DNA from: Calliopum simillimum
Taxonomy: Eukaryota > Arthropoda > Insecta > Diptera > Lauxaniidae
Assembly: GCA_951812925.1 (NCBI GenBank)
Contig: OX638370.1
Coordinates: 104,236,897 to 104,300,896 of the forward strand
DNA: 64,000 bases
Direction: 5' to 3'
In this document: positions 12,465 to 22,824 of the stretch, one piece after another
How positions within the stretch are numbered: position 1 is the first letter of the stretch
Layout of the letters: every line of letters begins with the position of its first letter
Translations under genes and position numbers: made by a program
Notes under the pieces: generated by a model
Database searches by the model: none
What the model was told of the DNA's origin: nothing
The model's input: only the letters and a program-made list of their open reading frames with translations

Positions 12465-13180
12465 TTACAGCATCCACCACTGTCTTTGTTGATATGTGGT
12501 TAGTGTAAGTTTCTTAAGCATTTTCAAAAATGTCAGTCCAGCAGCCGCCGCTACAATTACGATCGTATCTGAATCTGCACGGATGGTGCGAGCTCCACCT
12601 CGACCAATGTTACAAAGTGACTTTTCACAACACGAAGTGCAGGCATAAAGCTTTGTACGTTCGCCAATAATAATACAACCCGCCTCACAATTGACAGCAC
12701 AGCGACGCGCCAAAGACCACATTTTTGGTGAACTGGTTGAGTTTTCCGTACTGGTGGTATAGGAGAAACGTTTAACCTAAGAGAAGAATAGGGAAAGTGG
12801 AATGGTCAGAATTAAGAATACGATTTAAAAGCCCCACACTTACCATACAAATGAATTCCTCACCGGTACACTTTTTGATGTGTGTCGTTGTATTGCGCGC
12901 CACAACTTCTACGCAAGACTCACCATCGTCCATAGTATCGCAGCCATAACACCACAAATCATTTACGCGCTCTGTGGCGGCCTGTGTCCGATGAATGGCA
13001 TTGGTTAGTGATTGACCACTAGCTGTATAAAAGTAGGACAGGAAAAAAAAAACAATGCATTTTATTGATTTTCCTCAAATGGAAGGCGGGCTCCTGCAGG
13101 AACTATCAAATAAACTTACATGTTGGCGTACATTTGCTCAAGAAGATCAAACAAACGGGAACAATGAATAGAAGACACAT
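12465..13180 (-). CDS. Ly6/uPAR (three-finger) domain secreted or membrane-anchored protein
   Basis: I assembled three exons: 13120-13180, 12844-13022 and 12465-12776. Introns are 97 and 67 bp, all with GT/AG and a GTAAGT-type donor. They join in frame (phases 1 and 0) into 183 residues. Residues 1-20 (MCLLFIVPVCLIFLSKCTPT) look like a signal peptide, which decided the start. The Ly6 fold spans about 45-140. It opens with WCYGC, continues with spaced cysteines (GESC, KKC, FIC, RRC, VNC, AGC), and closes with CTSCC and the diagnostic LCN. There are N-glycosylation sequons at NTT and NST. A hydrophobic TIVIVAAAAGLTFL segment near the C terminus could be a GPI signal or membrane anchor, though polar residues follow it. 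Insect Ly6 proteins act in septate junctions, sleep or signalling; which subfamily this belongs to I cannot tell. Confidence 0.88.
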
Positions 13181-13577
13181 CACTTAAAATTTTCATGAAT
13201 GTCCTTAATAAAGGACAAAAAAGGAATTTCCAGAGCACGCGCTCAGTTTTTGTTTACTGACGATATCAGAAAATGTCGATGGAATGAGGAGTGAAAGCAT
13301 AAGGATGTCAACAGCATGCAAGCTGTCAAAAGCAGCTGTCATGACGCGCAATTCAGTACAACAACCGGAAGGAGCAAGGATAACGTTTTATAATGAATTT
13401 GTGCAGAGACTGCTAAGCGGGGACACGAAGCATTTGCGGCAAATTCATCGAGACTTTGAAGCGAAAGTTTTAATATGGAATGTCTAAAGACCAAACAGTG
13501 CAAAATTTGATAAACTCAATGGGACAAACAAAAAATTATTCTTTTTGCCATAGACTTATGAGACATAAAATTTAATT
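13181..13577. promoter_or_regulatory. Upstream flank of the Ly6 gene
   Basis: The presumed 5' UTR and promoter lie here, since no further upstream coding exon is needed. A plus-strand 67-codon open frame (13284-13487) overlaps the region, has no domain, and may be chance. No TATA box or initiator can be called with confidence. Confidence 0.3.
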
Positions 13578-14231
13578 TGTCTGTCTGTCTGGATGTCTAT
13601 CCGTCCATTGAAATCATTTTAATATTTTTTGGGAGCAAGATAATTCGATGAAATTTCATAGGGTGCTTCTGTCGTCAAAGTTAGCTCGACTTGTTGAGAA
13701 CGAGCGCAATCGCTCAATGGACACGCCTACCATACATACAAAAAATATCTTCAATATGCAGTATATATTTTACAATGCAACCAAAATACACATTAATATT
13801 AGGTACGATAAGCGCAAGTTCTGAGCAAAGCCTAGTCGAACTCAGGCAAGAGAGCGTGGCATCTCCGATATAAGCACAATTTTCAAAATGCAATACTGAA
13901 AATGGTTTTTGAGATAATCCAACAAGACTTCACTCAAATACTAAAAACTCTCCAAATGCAAGCTCTGAGCAAAAACAAGGGAAACTCGGACGAGGGGTCG
14001 TGGCACCTCCCAAATCAGGAAAAGATCCAAAATGATATACTGAAAGTTTTTTTTTCAGATAATCCAACCAAATTTCACTCAATTACTGAGAACAGTAAGT
14101 GCAAGATCTGAGCAACAGCTATGTGAATTTGGATAAGAGGTCGTGGCACTTCCCGTACAAGCAAAATTTTCAAAATACTGCAGTGTAGGGTATTTAATGT
14201 TTGGCCAGGCCAAAGGTAACACCCTTACTAG
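13578..14231 (-). mobile_element. mini-me/DINE-1-like element, copy b (reverse orientation)
   Basis: On the plus strand it starts with a (GTCT)n-like block near 13578 and ends with the family's 5' end: CTGCAGTGTAGGGT near 14180, the GGCCAGGCCAAAGG block, then CCTTACTAGT near 14230. Tandem units of about 138 bp (roughly 13870-14200) with GGGAGGTGCCACG-like cores are present as in copy a. No protein is encoded. Confidence 0.65.
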
Positions 14232-14813
14232 TTTTATTTTCACAACAATGGAAAAAAGAATTTCGAGTGTTGATGAGACATTGCTTTTTCATGGGAAAAA
14301 ACACTGTTGAAACAAAAACTTGGCTTGGTGAGTGTTATACGGACTCTGCAACAAGAAAATTTATCTTTGTTGACAATAAAATATTTAAAAAAATTTGCAA
14401 GCTTTGGAAGACCGAAAAGTGATAATTCGTGAAACAGCTGACATCTTAAAGATTTGACCATTTGAAAGTTATTTTCGAAGTGGGTGCCACATTTACTGTT
14501 TTTAAAGACAATTTATTATCGGCTGTGGTGCCAGGATTCCTTGAAAAAAATGTATATTTTTGTAGGCATCTTAGAAAGAAATCAGACCTCAAGGCTTAAG
14601 TAAAACAACAGCAGTTTCCTTTCGAGAACGTTATCATTTCTTTATTGATTTCTATCATCGCTTATTAAACTATCCTTAATTATATCAAAATGGCGTCATA
14701 ATTGTTATCGGCACGCGTTGCGATTCTTCCCCGTATACAGGAAAGGGACGCCTAAATCTCTTGCTCACTGACTGGTGGCACGTCAGCGTTGCCTATAGAA
14801 AATACGACCGTTC

Positions 14814-15133
14814 TAGTGATGAGCAAAATTAGTCTTGGTCTTGAGTCTTGTTCTTGGTCTTGCTAATTTTGCGAGACCAAGACCAAGATGCTGATATTTC
14901 TGCAAGACCAAGACCAAGACTGATATGGTCTTGGTCTTGCTCACGATAATTGTCAAGACCAAGACTGCTGAAAATTTTTTCAAGACCAAGACTTAATGAG
15001 CAAGATCAAGACCAAGACCAAGACTCAATATCAAAACCAAGACCAAGACCAAGACTCAATGTGCAAAAACAAGACCAAGACCAAGACCAAGACTGCTATG
15101 GTCTGGGTCTTGGTCTTGGTTTGCTCATCACTA
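14814..15133. mobile_element. hAT MITE rich in CCAAGAC repeats
   Basis: A 320-bp element with perfect 11-bp inverted ends, TAGTGATGAGC ... GCTCATCACTA, and a perfect 8-bp target duplication GACCGTTC at 14806-14813 and 15134-15141. The YARNG start and 8-bp duplication identify the hAT superfamily. Nearly all the interior is short runs of (A)CCAAG or the complement TCTTGG in both orientations, separated by unique spacers. Related sequence occurs at 15934-16010, 39165-39443 and 46150-46471. The ends differ from those of the hAT element at 20-826, so it has another parent. Confidence 0.88.
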
Positions 15134-15141
15134 GACCGTTC

Positions 15142-15720
15142 TCTCCCGTAACTAGACCTGCTCTTGCACCTATTCACACAACTTCCTGCGTTGCCGGGTA
15201 AAAGCGTCAGTTTTCCTTTCTTTCCTGTTTTTTATCACTATCCCCCTCTTTCTTACGATCGTCCCCTGGTTCTACCACTCCCGGCGTTGCCTATAGGAAT
15301 TGTATTACCAGACCACAATCGTCCAACTACACTACTGCCTAGTACTTTATTTTCACTAATCCTGTCCTACTCACGATCACCCCTTGGTCCTACCACTCCC
15401 AGCGTTGCCAACTACGCTACCGCATAATACCTATTGCTAGCTCGCTGTATCTAACTGGCCATTCCCGGCATTGTATATAGGAATAATCCCAAAATTACAG
15501 CTTCAATACTCTTAGTCTTATGACCAACTCCGGAAGCGGAATTATTTTCTAAATCTACTTCTAATACCACTAGCTAACTACTGCGCTGACTCACCGTGCT
15601 AAGTGCTGGCTGCCGACTGACTCCTGAAACCTGATCACCAACTCATTCGAACAGATGGTTCAGAAACAGCTGATAGCTGTCAACTAGTAGTGTTGGCAGC
15701 CCTAAATTTTTCTAACAATT
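15142..15720. repeat. GC-richer segment with loosely repeated GCGTTGCC motifs
   Basis: Four to five degenerate copies of CCxGCGTTGCC, often followed by TATAGGAA, occur at intervals of roughly 100-190 bp between about 14785 and 15480. The hAT MITE at 14814 is inserted into one of them. Composition is clearly less AT-rich than the neighbours. It may be an old retroelement or satellite fragment; I do not recognise it. Confidence 0.4.
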
Positions 15721-15933
15721 TAATTTTAACCACTTAACTTTCATCCAATATTTAACGATTCCGGAGTTTTCTCTTACTTTAATAACTCATTGTTGTTTTA
15801 ACTCATATTTCACTTAATATTTATAAAAATAATAATATAATTGGTGCAAAATTCAATAATACATTTCAATATACTAAAAATAAACTCAAATTCAGTTCTT
15901 TGTTGTTGAGCCCGCGACTTATAGCGACTATTA

Positions 15934-16010
15934 GTCATGGTCTTGGTCGTGATAATTTTTCAAGAAGAGTGCTTTGATCTCGGTCTTGGCCACGTTGTTC
16001 ATCAAGATCA
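15934..16010. repeat. Degenerate CCAAGAC/TCTTGG repeat fragment
   Basis: GTCATGGTCTTGGTCG, ATCTCGGTCTTGGCC and GTTCATCAAG resemble the interior and end of the hAT MITE at 14814-15133, but no inverted ends or duplication remain. Confidence 0.4.
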
Positions 16011-16354
16011 ATATTGCTTTTCAATGCTGCTTCAATGGCGCCATTACCTCTGCATAATATAAATAAATTTTAATTTAAAGAAAATGTTCTCTATATAAGA
16101 TGAAAAAATAATTTTAAGTAATATTTTAATCATAAGCTGCAGTAAAAAGTGTAAATGAAAAAAGAAATGTAGTTTTGAAGGAAATCAAACTCACGTATTG
16201 CTGAAATGCTGACATCTTGTTCACTCTTGTAACTCAACTATTGAGAATTTATGTAGCAGAGTAATTTAATCTTTTAAAACTTAAACTTTAAACAAATTAC
16301 GTGCAGTGTTATTAAATACTCTAATGTATCCTTTAAAGGACACTATGATTGCAT

Positions 16355-16654
16355 TTAAATTTCCGCTTCTGATGTCGTCGTATTGAACTTTCCGTATGTC
16401 CGTCCACACATGGCAAAGTTAATGAAGCATCGCTGTGTGACACTGGCGCGTGCTTTCGACAGTTTGTCATTTATCAACTTGGTCGCTAGATAGATATCCA
16501 TAGGATGGATGGCACAACTATGTGTGAGCAAAAAATTTCGAAAGTCATAATGAAGGTGTTTTTGCTTAGCACATTGGCCACGACGACGACAAAGTTGGTG
16601 TATCACAATGTAATTTAAGTTAGTTAGCGAGAAGTTCTGCTTTAAAGTTTTCAT
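16355..16654 (-). CDS. Unrecognised 99-codon candidate exon or small gene
   Basis: An ATG at 16654 opens a 99-residue frame ending at 16355. It is directly preceded by a polypyrimidine tract and a good 3' splice site (TTTTTTTGCTGCAG), so it may be a last exon. Codon use looks more coding-like than the surrounding AT-rich DNA (several CGT, GGC, GCC, CTG codons). The protein is basic with scattered cysteines (QLCRRRGQC, HSC, QRC, AMCGRTYG). The KLSKARASVTQRC...CGRTYGKF stretch faintly recalls uS14-type RC...GR motifs but is too weak to name. Downstream on the same strand lies another ATG (about 16217) followed by a GTGAGT donor. Function unknown; it may be chance. Confidence 0.3.
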   Translation of the reverse strand: MKTLKQNFSLTNLNYIVIHQLCRRRGQCAKQKHLHYDFRNFLLTHSCAIHPMDIYLATKLINDKLSKARASVTQRCFINFAMCGRTYGKFNTTTSEAEI

Positions 16655-16822
16655 TATGCTGCAGCAAAAAAACAAAATGTGAATTTTTTTTTAAGGTTAA
16701 TTACATATTTAATTACAAAGTCAGACATTTTTCATAACTCTGCTGAGCTTTAATCCGTAAAGATAAAAAGAGATTTAATTAAGAAATATTCAGGGTATTC
16801 CTTAAAACATGATAAACTAGTA

Positions 16823-17046
16823 CACAGTAAAAAATTATGGTTTTCTTTTCTTACTTTTGATTCCCTTTTGTATTGATTTTAAACTTTTTTGATATTAAAC
16901 GGCGATTTTTTTCCAAAAAAGTTTTAAATTTATTCCAAAAAAAGTATGAAATTTATTCCAAAATAGTTTAAAATCAATACTTTTTTGGCATTGTTCTATA
17001 CATAAATACTTTTTGGTTTTAAAATTAAACTAAAATTTTTACTGTG
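16823..17046 (+). mobile_element. TA-target MITE (CACAGTAAAAAATT ends), copy 1
   Basis: A 224-bp element with near-perfect inverted ends CACAGTAAAAAATT / AATTTTTACTGTG, flanked by TA on both sides, as in Tc1/mariner-type MITEs. The interior has repeated TTATTCCAAAA and AAACTTTTTTG blocks. Further copies lie at about 33033-33196, 50848-51050 (reverse) and 58991-59212. No protein is encoded. Confidence 0.8.
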
Positions 17047-17267
17047 TAATAGTTGTCAAAATCAAAACGAATTTTGACTGTTTTACGAGTTTACGAGGTT
17101 TTCGATGCATTAACACGTTTAAAGAAATACGTTTGTTATAATTGAATTTTTTACATTATTTTTTCATGCGATAATGCCCGTTTTCCCGTAGGTTCTTCTG
17201 GACAGATTTATTGTAAACCAGGGAATTGATGGTAAAATTTATTTTATTGGGGAGCTGTCACTATATT

Positions 17268-17715
17268 CGGTGAAATTATGAAAAGTTGGAAAATTATGAA
17301 ACGTTCGATATGATGAAATACTCGGAAAATGATGAAAATTTGAAAAGTGATGAAAAATTAAAGAGGTGTTCGGAAAATTATGACAAATTCGATAAAATTA
17401 TGAAAAGTTGGAAAACTATGAAAAGTTCGAAATGATGAAAAATTCGGAAAATGATAAAAATTTGAAAATTGATGAAAAATTAAAGGAGTGTTCGGAAAAT
17501 GATGACAAATTCGATAAAATTATGAAATGTTCGAAATGTTAAAAATTCGGAAAATGATAAAAACTCGACAAGTGATTCAAGTGAAAGTGAAAAATTCAGG
17601 AAAAGGTTAAAAATTCCAATAAATATGTATAATAAGTGCAGGATATAATACAATTTCGAAAAATTACGATATATTCGGAAAATAATGAAAAATTATGAAA
17701 AGTTCGAAATATACA
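17268..17715 (+). repeat. Tandem array, unit about 122 bp
   Basis: Three full units start near 17274, 17397 and 17519 (spacing 123 and 122 bp), followed by a decayed tail. Each unit is itself made of ATTATGAAAAGTTGG, GATGAAAAATTCGG and TGATGAAAAATTAAAG sub-repeats. It is non-coding. Confidence 0.75.
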
Positions 17716-19639
17716 AAGGAATGTGCACTTTGGACCTTTTTTAGTAAAATTTTCAAACCCGAATATTTCGAAAACTAAATTTAATTAATTAGTTGTTCCA
17801 AAATTCATTTATTTCTCAATATGTATGTAGATGCAAAAAAATGTTTTTTCAGAATATACTGTTCTATGCAGTGATTGTTGAAAAATACATCAATTATTTC
17901 AATTGAAAAACTCCAATTTTAAAGGTGGCTCAAGAAATAGCAATTTAATTTAATCGCGATTATCATGTGCCCTTTTTCAGCAAAAGCCCACTCTTATCTT
18001 TCTGGTCAATTTATTTAAATTGGTATCTTCATAATACAAACAATAGCACGTTACTTATACAGCAAGTTAACTCAATGTTTCACTTTAAATGAATTCATGA
18101 ATTTAACATGGAATGCTAAAATCCTTCTCAGCGAATTCGTATGTTTTTCGTATAAATTTTATTTGCATTTTTTTTATTTTTATTTTTATTTCACGTTTTT
18201 GAGTTGGTTCACTCCCCATCTCAAGGCAAAAGTAAGGAAATATTCGATTTTAAATCACTGCAAGGACAAGCAGGATATAAAGACTGCGTGGCGGCATCAA
18301 TGAAGCTGATCATAAAAACTACCAGTAGCTGCTTAATGTCGTAACGCAAATACACGCAACATTTACGAACCGGAAAAGACAAATTAAGTGAGTGACGGGG
18401 TGGTGACTTTTAACGAGCAATTTAACTATCGTAAAATGCGCTTAAAGAAAATGGATGCTGCCAACAAAGCATGAAAAAATGTTGCGGGTTTTTTTTTTTA
18501 CATAATCACAGGAAAGAAGTAATTTTTTTTAAAAGTGGGAATTGCTTGTGGCTTCTTTGTTGAAGTATTTGTTATAAGAACTATTTTCAAAAATTTGTTC
18601 AAAATTGTATCAGAGATATTTTACTGAAAAATTCCATTCGTGAAGCAAAAGTTGTGCTCTAACATAGCATGAGAACCCATCATACAAAAATCTTTTTGTC
18701 GATCTTTCGTAGATGACAGGAGGACTGGTAAAATATCCCAATTTTGTATAGTCCCAGTCAATTAGTATCCAAAAAGTTTCATATTTAGTTCCATATAAAC
18801 AAAACTTCGAAAAACTAATAATAAAACTAACGTAAAGTACTTGCACGTCAAAGGTAAAAGTTTCCTCAGTGTATCAATAGTAACTTTGACATTGTTTTCA
18901 TGCATACATATATGTATGTAAGTGTGTGTATGTATGCCTTTGTGTATGTGTGCTTTTGCTCTGTTTATTTTGTGTTAAAGTTTTTTGCATCAGATTTGTG
19001 TAACTTTCAAATTAAATTACGAGTAAAATGTGTTTTTACTACTTAATGATGTATCACACATACACATTTCCGGTGTTGGCGCTGGGCGCCGTTGTTTCGC
19101 CAAGAGATACACATGAGGGACCATGAGAGGAAACGTCAGTGATTGACATGAATGATGTGAATTATGGTTAACAAGATTTCGTAATTAATAAATTGTTATG
19201 AATTTTTTTTTTTTTTTCCTTTTCTTAATTACTCTTCCATACGCAAACACGCCTACGTATTTACAGTGTGCACTCGATTACACTGATTCATATAAGTCAT
19301 GCTTTCATTCCGAAATAACTAGTGCTATGACCTTAGTGTATGAGTAACAGAAAAGTCTTAAAAATGTTTCCATAAACATATTTTGCATTTATAATAAAAT
19401 ATAAGTTTTTGACTTTGAGAATAATGTCTTTTTATTCAAAGTATTTGGACCATTGGTTGTAGTAAAAATCATTACGGGCGGTGCCATTACCTCTTGCCAA
19501 AATTCACATAGTTTTTACTCAGAGCTTGCAATTACTGTTCTTAGTGTCTGAGTGAAATTCACTGCCATAAGGCAGTAGAAGACGTGGTGGAGCGACAACC
19601 ACCTGATTTGAACTTCCTCCTTTTCAGTAACACTTAACA
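17716..19639. other. No recognised gene
   Basis: AT-rich DNA with a GTATGTA/GTGTGTA microsatellite at about 18900-18960. A fragment of the mini-me-like 138-bp unit lies at 19473-19562 (GTGTCTGAGTGAAATTC). Confidence 0.45.
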
Positions 19640-21085
19640 TTTCACTTAACATTTTAAGATTTCGGCAACATTTTTTTATTTTTAAGGCGTTGTATGTTAT
19701 TAAAATGGTTGTAGCCACATTTTGACTATTTTGTGACTTTCTGGAGACTTTTGGAATTTTAATGCTTCAGCAAAATTTTGTGACTTTCTGGGGATTTTTG
19801 CAATTTTAATATTTCAGCAACATTTTTTTGTTTTCAAGGCATTTAATGTTATTAAAAGAGCTGTAGCAACATTTTGTGACTTTCTAGCGACTTTTCGAAT
19901 TTTAATATTTCAGCAACATTTTGTGACTTTCTGGCGATTTTGGGAATTTTGATGTTTCAGCAACATTTTGTGACTTCCTGGCGAATTTTGCAATTTTAAT
20001 ATTTCAGCAACATTTTTTTGTTTCCAAGGCATTTTATGTTATTAAAATGGTTGTAGCAACATTTTGTGACTTTCTAGCGACTTTTCGAATTTTAATATTT
20101 CAGCAACATTTTGTGACTTTTTTGGCGATTTTTGCAATTTTAACATTTCAGCAACATTTTTTTGTTTACAAGGCATTTTATGTTATTTAAATGGTTGTAG
20201 CAACATATTGTGACTTTCCAGCGACTTTTGGAATTTTTATGTTTTAGCAACATATTGGGACTTTCTGGCGATTTTTGCAGTTTAAATTGTTCAGCAACAT
20301 TTTGTAGCTTTCTGCAGACTTTTGGAATTTTAATTTTTCAGCAACATTTTGTGACTTTCTGGCGAGTTTTGCAATTTTAACATTTCAGCAACATTTTTTT
20401 GTTTTCAAGGCATTTTATGTTATTAATGGTTGCAGCAACATTTTGTGACTTTCTAGCGACTTTTGGAATTTTTATGTTTCAGCAACATTTTGTGACTTTC
20501 TGGCGATTTTTGCGACTTTAATGTGTCAGCAACATTTTGTGGCTTTCTGTTGAATTTTGCAATTTTAACATTTCAGCGATTTTTGCAACTTTAATATTTC
20601 AGCAACAGTTTTTTGTTTTCAAGGCATTTTTTGTTATTAAAATGGTTGTAGCCACATTTTGAGAATTTCTGGAGACTTTTGGAATTGTACTGTATCAGCT
20701 ACATTTTGTGACTTTCTGGCGAATTTCGCAATTTTAATATTTCAGCAACATTTTTTTGTTTTCAAGGCATTTTATGTTATTAAAATGGTTGTAGCAACAT
20801 TTTGTGTCTTTCTAGCGACTTTTCGAATTTTAATATTTCAGCAACATTTTGTGACTTTCTGGAGACTTTTGGAATTTTTATGTTTCAGAAACATTATGTG
20901 ACTTTCTGGCTAATTTCGCAATTTTAACATTTTAGCATTTTATGTTATTAAAATGGTTGTAGCAACATTTTTTGACTTTCTAGCGACTTTTGGAATTGTA
21001 ATGTTTCATCAACATTCTGTGACTTTCTGGCGATTTTTGCGACTTTAATGTTGCTGCAACATTTTTTTTGTTTTCGAGGCAATTT
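19640..21085 (+). repeat. Complex satellite array (CAGCAACATTTTGTGACTTTC)
   Basis: About 1.45 kb of roughly 50-bp sub-units. One type reads TTTCAGCAACATTTTGTGAC and TTTCTGGCGATTTTTGCAATTTTAA with variants. A second type, TTTTCAAGGCATTTTATG, recurs at spacings of about 145-240 bp (near 19675, 19835, 20020, 20165, 20400, 20610, 20760 and 21070). So there is a higher-order structure with unequal unit numbers. Open frames here come from the repeat and are not genes. Confidence 0.85.
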
Positions 21086-22824
21086 ATGTTATTTAAAAAA
21101 CGATCAGTTAGGATTTTATTCGGAACATATTTCAAAAAACTATAACTGAAATATGATGTCCTGAACTGTTTCATAAGGCATTTCCATGAAACTTATTTTT
21201 GAATATAAGTATGTGGAGTAGGTGGGATAGGTGTGGGAAGTTCGACCTATTTTTTAAAAAAAGCTTTTAAAAACTTTTGTTTGTGAAAATTTTTGAATAA
21301 ATTAAAAAAGTTTCTAGATCTATTCAAAATATTAATAGCATTCAAATTGAGCAATCTCGAGGAAGTACTTTACCCTGCAAGGTCAATGTAAATTACAAAT
21401 CACTGATGAAACAAATTGAAACAATATTGAAAAACAAATACACACACACGAACACTAACACAATCAATTTGGTTCGATAAATTAAAGCGTTATTACAATG
21501 AAAATCAAATGAATTCAAGTGAAAACACAACAATAACAACAAAGGAAGATTCTACAGAACTTACCACAGACAACAAGTAGGCCAAGAACAAAAAACAAAA
21601 CAACAACTAAAATACAACAAAGCACTTCAGATACAACAACGGTGCGGCGCGTCCAAGCAAAAAAGGATCATCAACATCAAAAATCCCGTGCATGAGAAAC
21701 TTTTATACCTCTCTAAGGACAATCGTGCGTTCGTGCCAAACAATCAAAAGTGAAACCAAGCAGAAAGGCTTAAAAAAGAAAAACAATAAACCGAGGGGGA
21801 AACACACCAGAGTGGCGGCAGGACAACAAAACCAAACAACAAACAGAGAGATGGGGGGTAAATTACGCCAAAAACAAATTTAATGAAGCGACACGAAATT
21901 TAAAAAAAAAAAAACAAAAAAAAAATACAAAAGACAATCAAAACATAGCTTTTGTTTTGTTTTGTTTTGTTTTTAGCAAAAGTTCTCACACACACACATG
22001 ACCTCGACAACGGGGCTCTCGTACACCAACAACTTGAAAAAAAGTTCGAGAAAACATTTCACTTATCCTTTTACTTGCATGACCAGCCGACACAAGAACG
22101 TGTTGGTTGAATCCTTTTCAGTAGCCCAGTGTGCCATTTGAACGAACCCCCGCCCCCTTACGTGTCGCATCCAGTATCTCGTTTCACATGTCAAGTGTTT
22201 AGTTGCTCGTAATGAAGCTAAAAAGAAAAAGAAGATGAAGCAGCAGGCGTGAAAGTGAAATCGAAGCTTAATTGTAAAAGTTGCTATTTGTCCAATTAGT
22301 CCTGCTGGTTGTCGATTGCTTGCTTGCCTGCTTCAGTCGCACGTACAGTTTTAGTCACGTGAAGGGTTACCAAGTGCTCTCTGTGATACTTCTTGGCCCC
22401 TGCTATGGATACTTAGCTGTTGTTGTATTTTGAAGAAGATTTCATTTCATTGTTGTGGTTAGCAATTGTAAAGTCAAAGATTTGCCGCGTAGAATGAACT
22501 ATTTCTGGAAAAAATTTAAAGTACGAGGTAATTACACTCAGAAAACTGTGTAAAAAATGTTCAGCTGCCCCTATGGAAAAAAATAATGCATTATTTTTAA
22601 GCAGAAACTCTCACCTTTCTGACTAGAAATTAGATCATGTATTCTGGATCCACATGAGATATACCAAAAAACGGTCATCGAGTTTTTCGAAAAAAAAGTT
22701 TTACAAGGCTATTTATAATAACCTAAGGAACAAAATCACTGCAAGAGACAAAGATTGTCAGAAGTTTGACAATTTGTTTCGGGCTCACTGTGACAAAAGT
22801 CTTAAGTAGGTACACAGCAAAATG
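21086..22824. other. No recognised gene
   Basis: CAACAA-rich sequence (21480-21900) resembles long fly UTRs. A minus-strand donor-like GTAAGT near 21560 could mark a non-coding 5' exon, but nothing confirms it. No coding exon was found. Confidence 0.35.
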
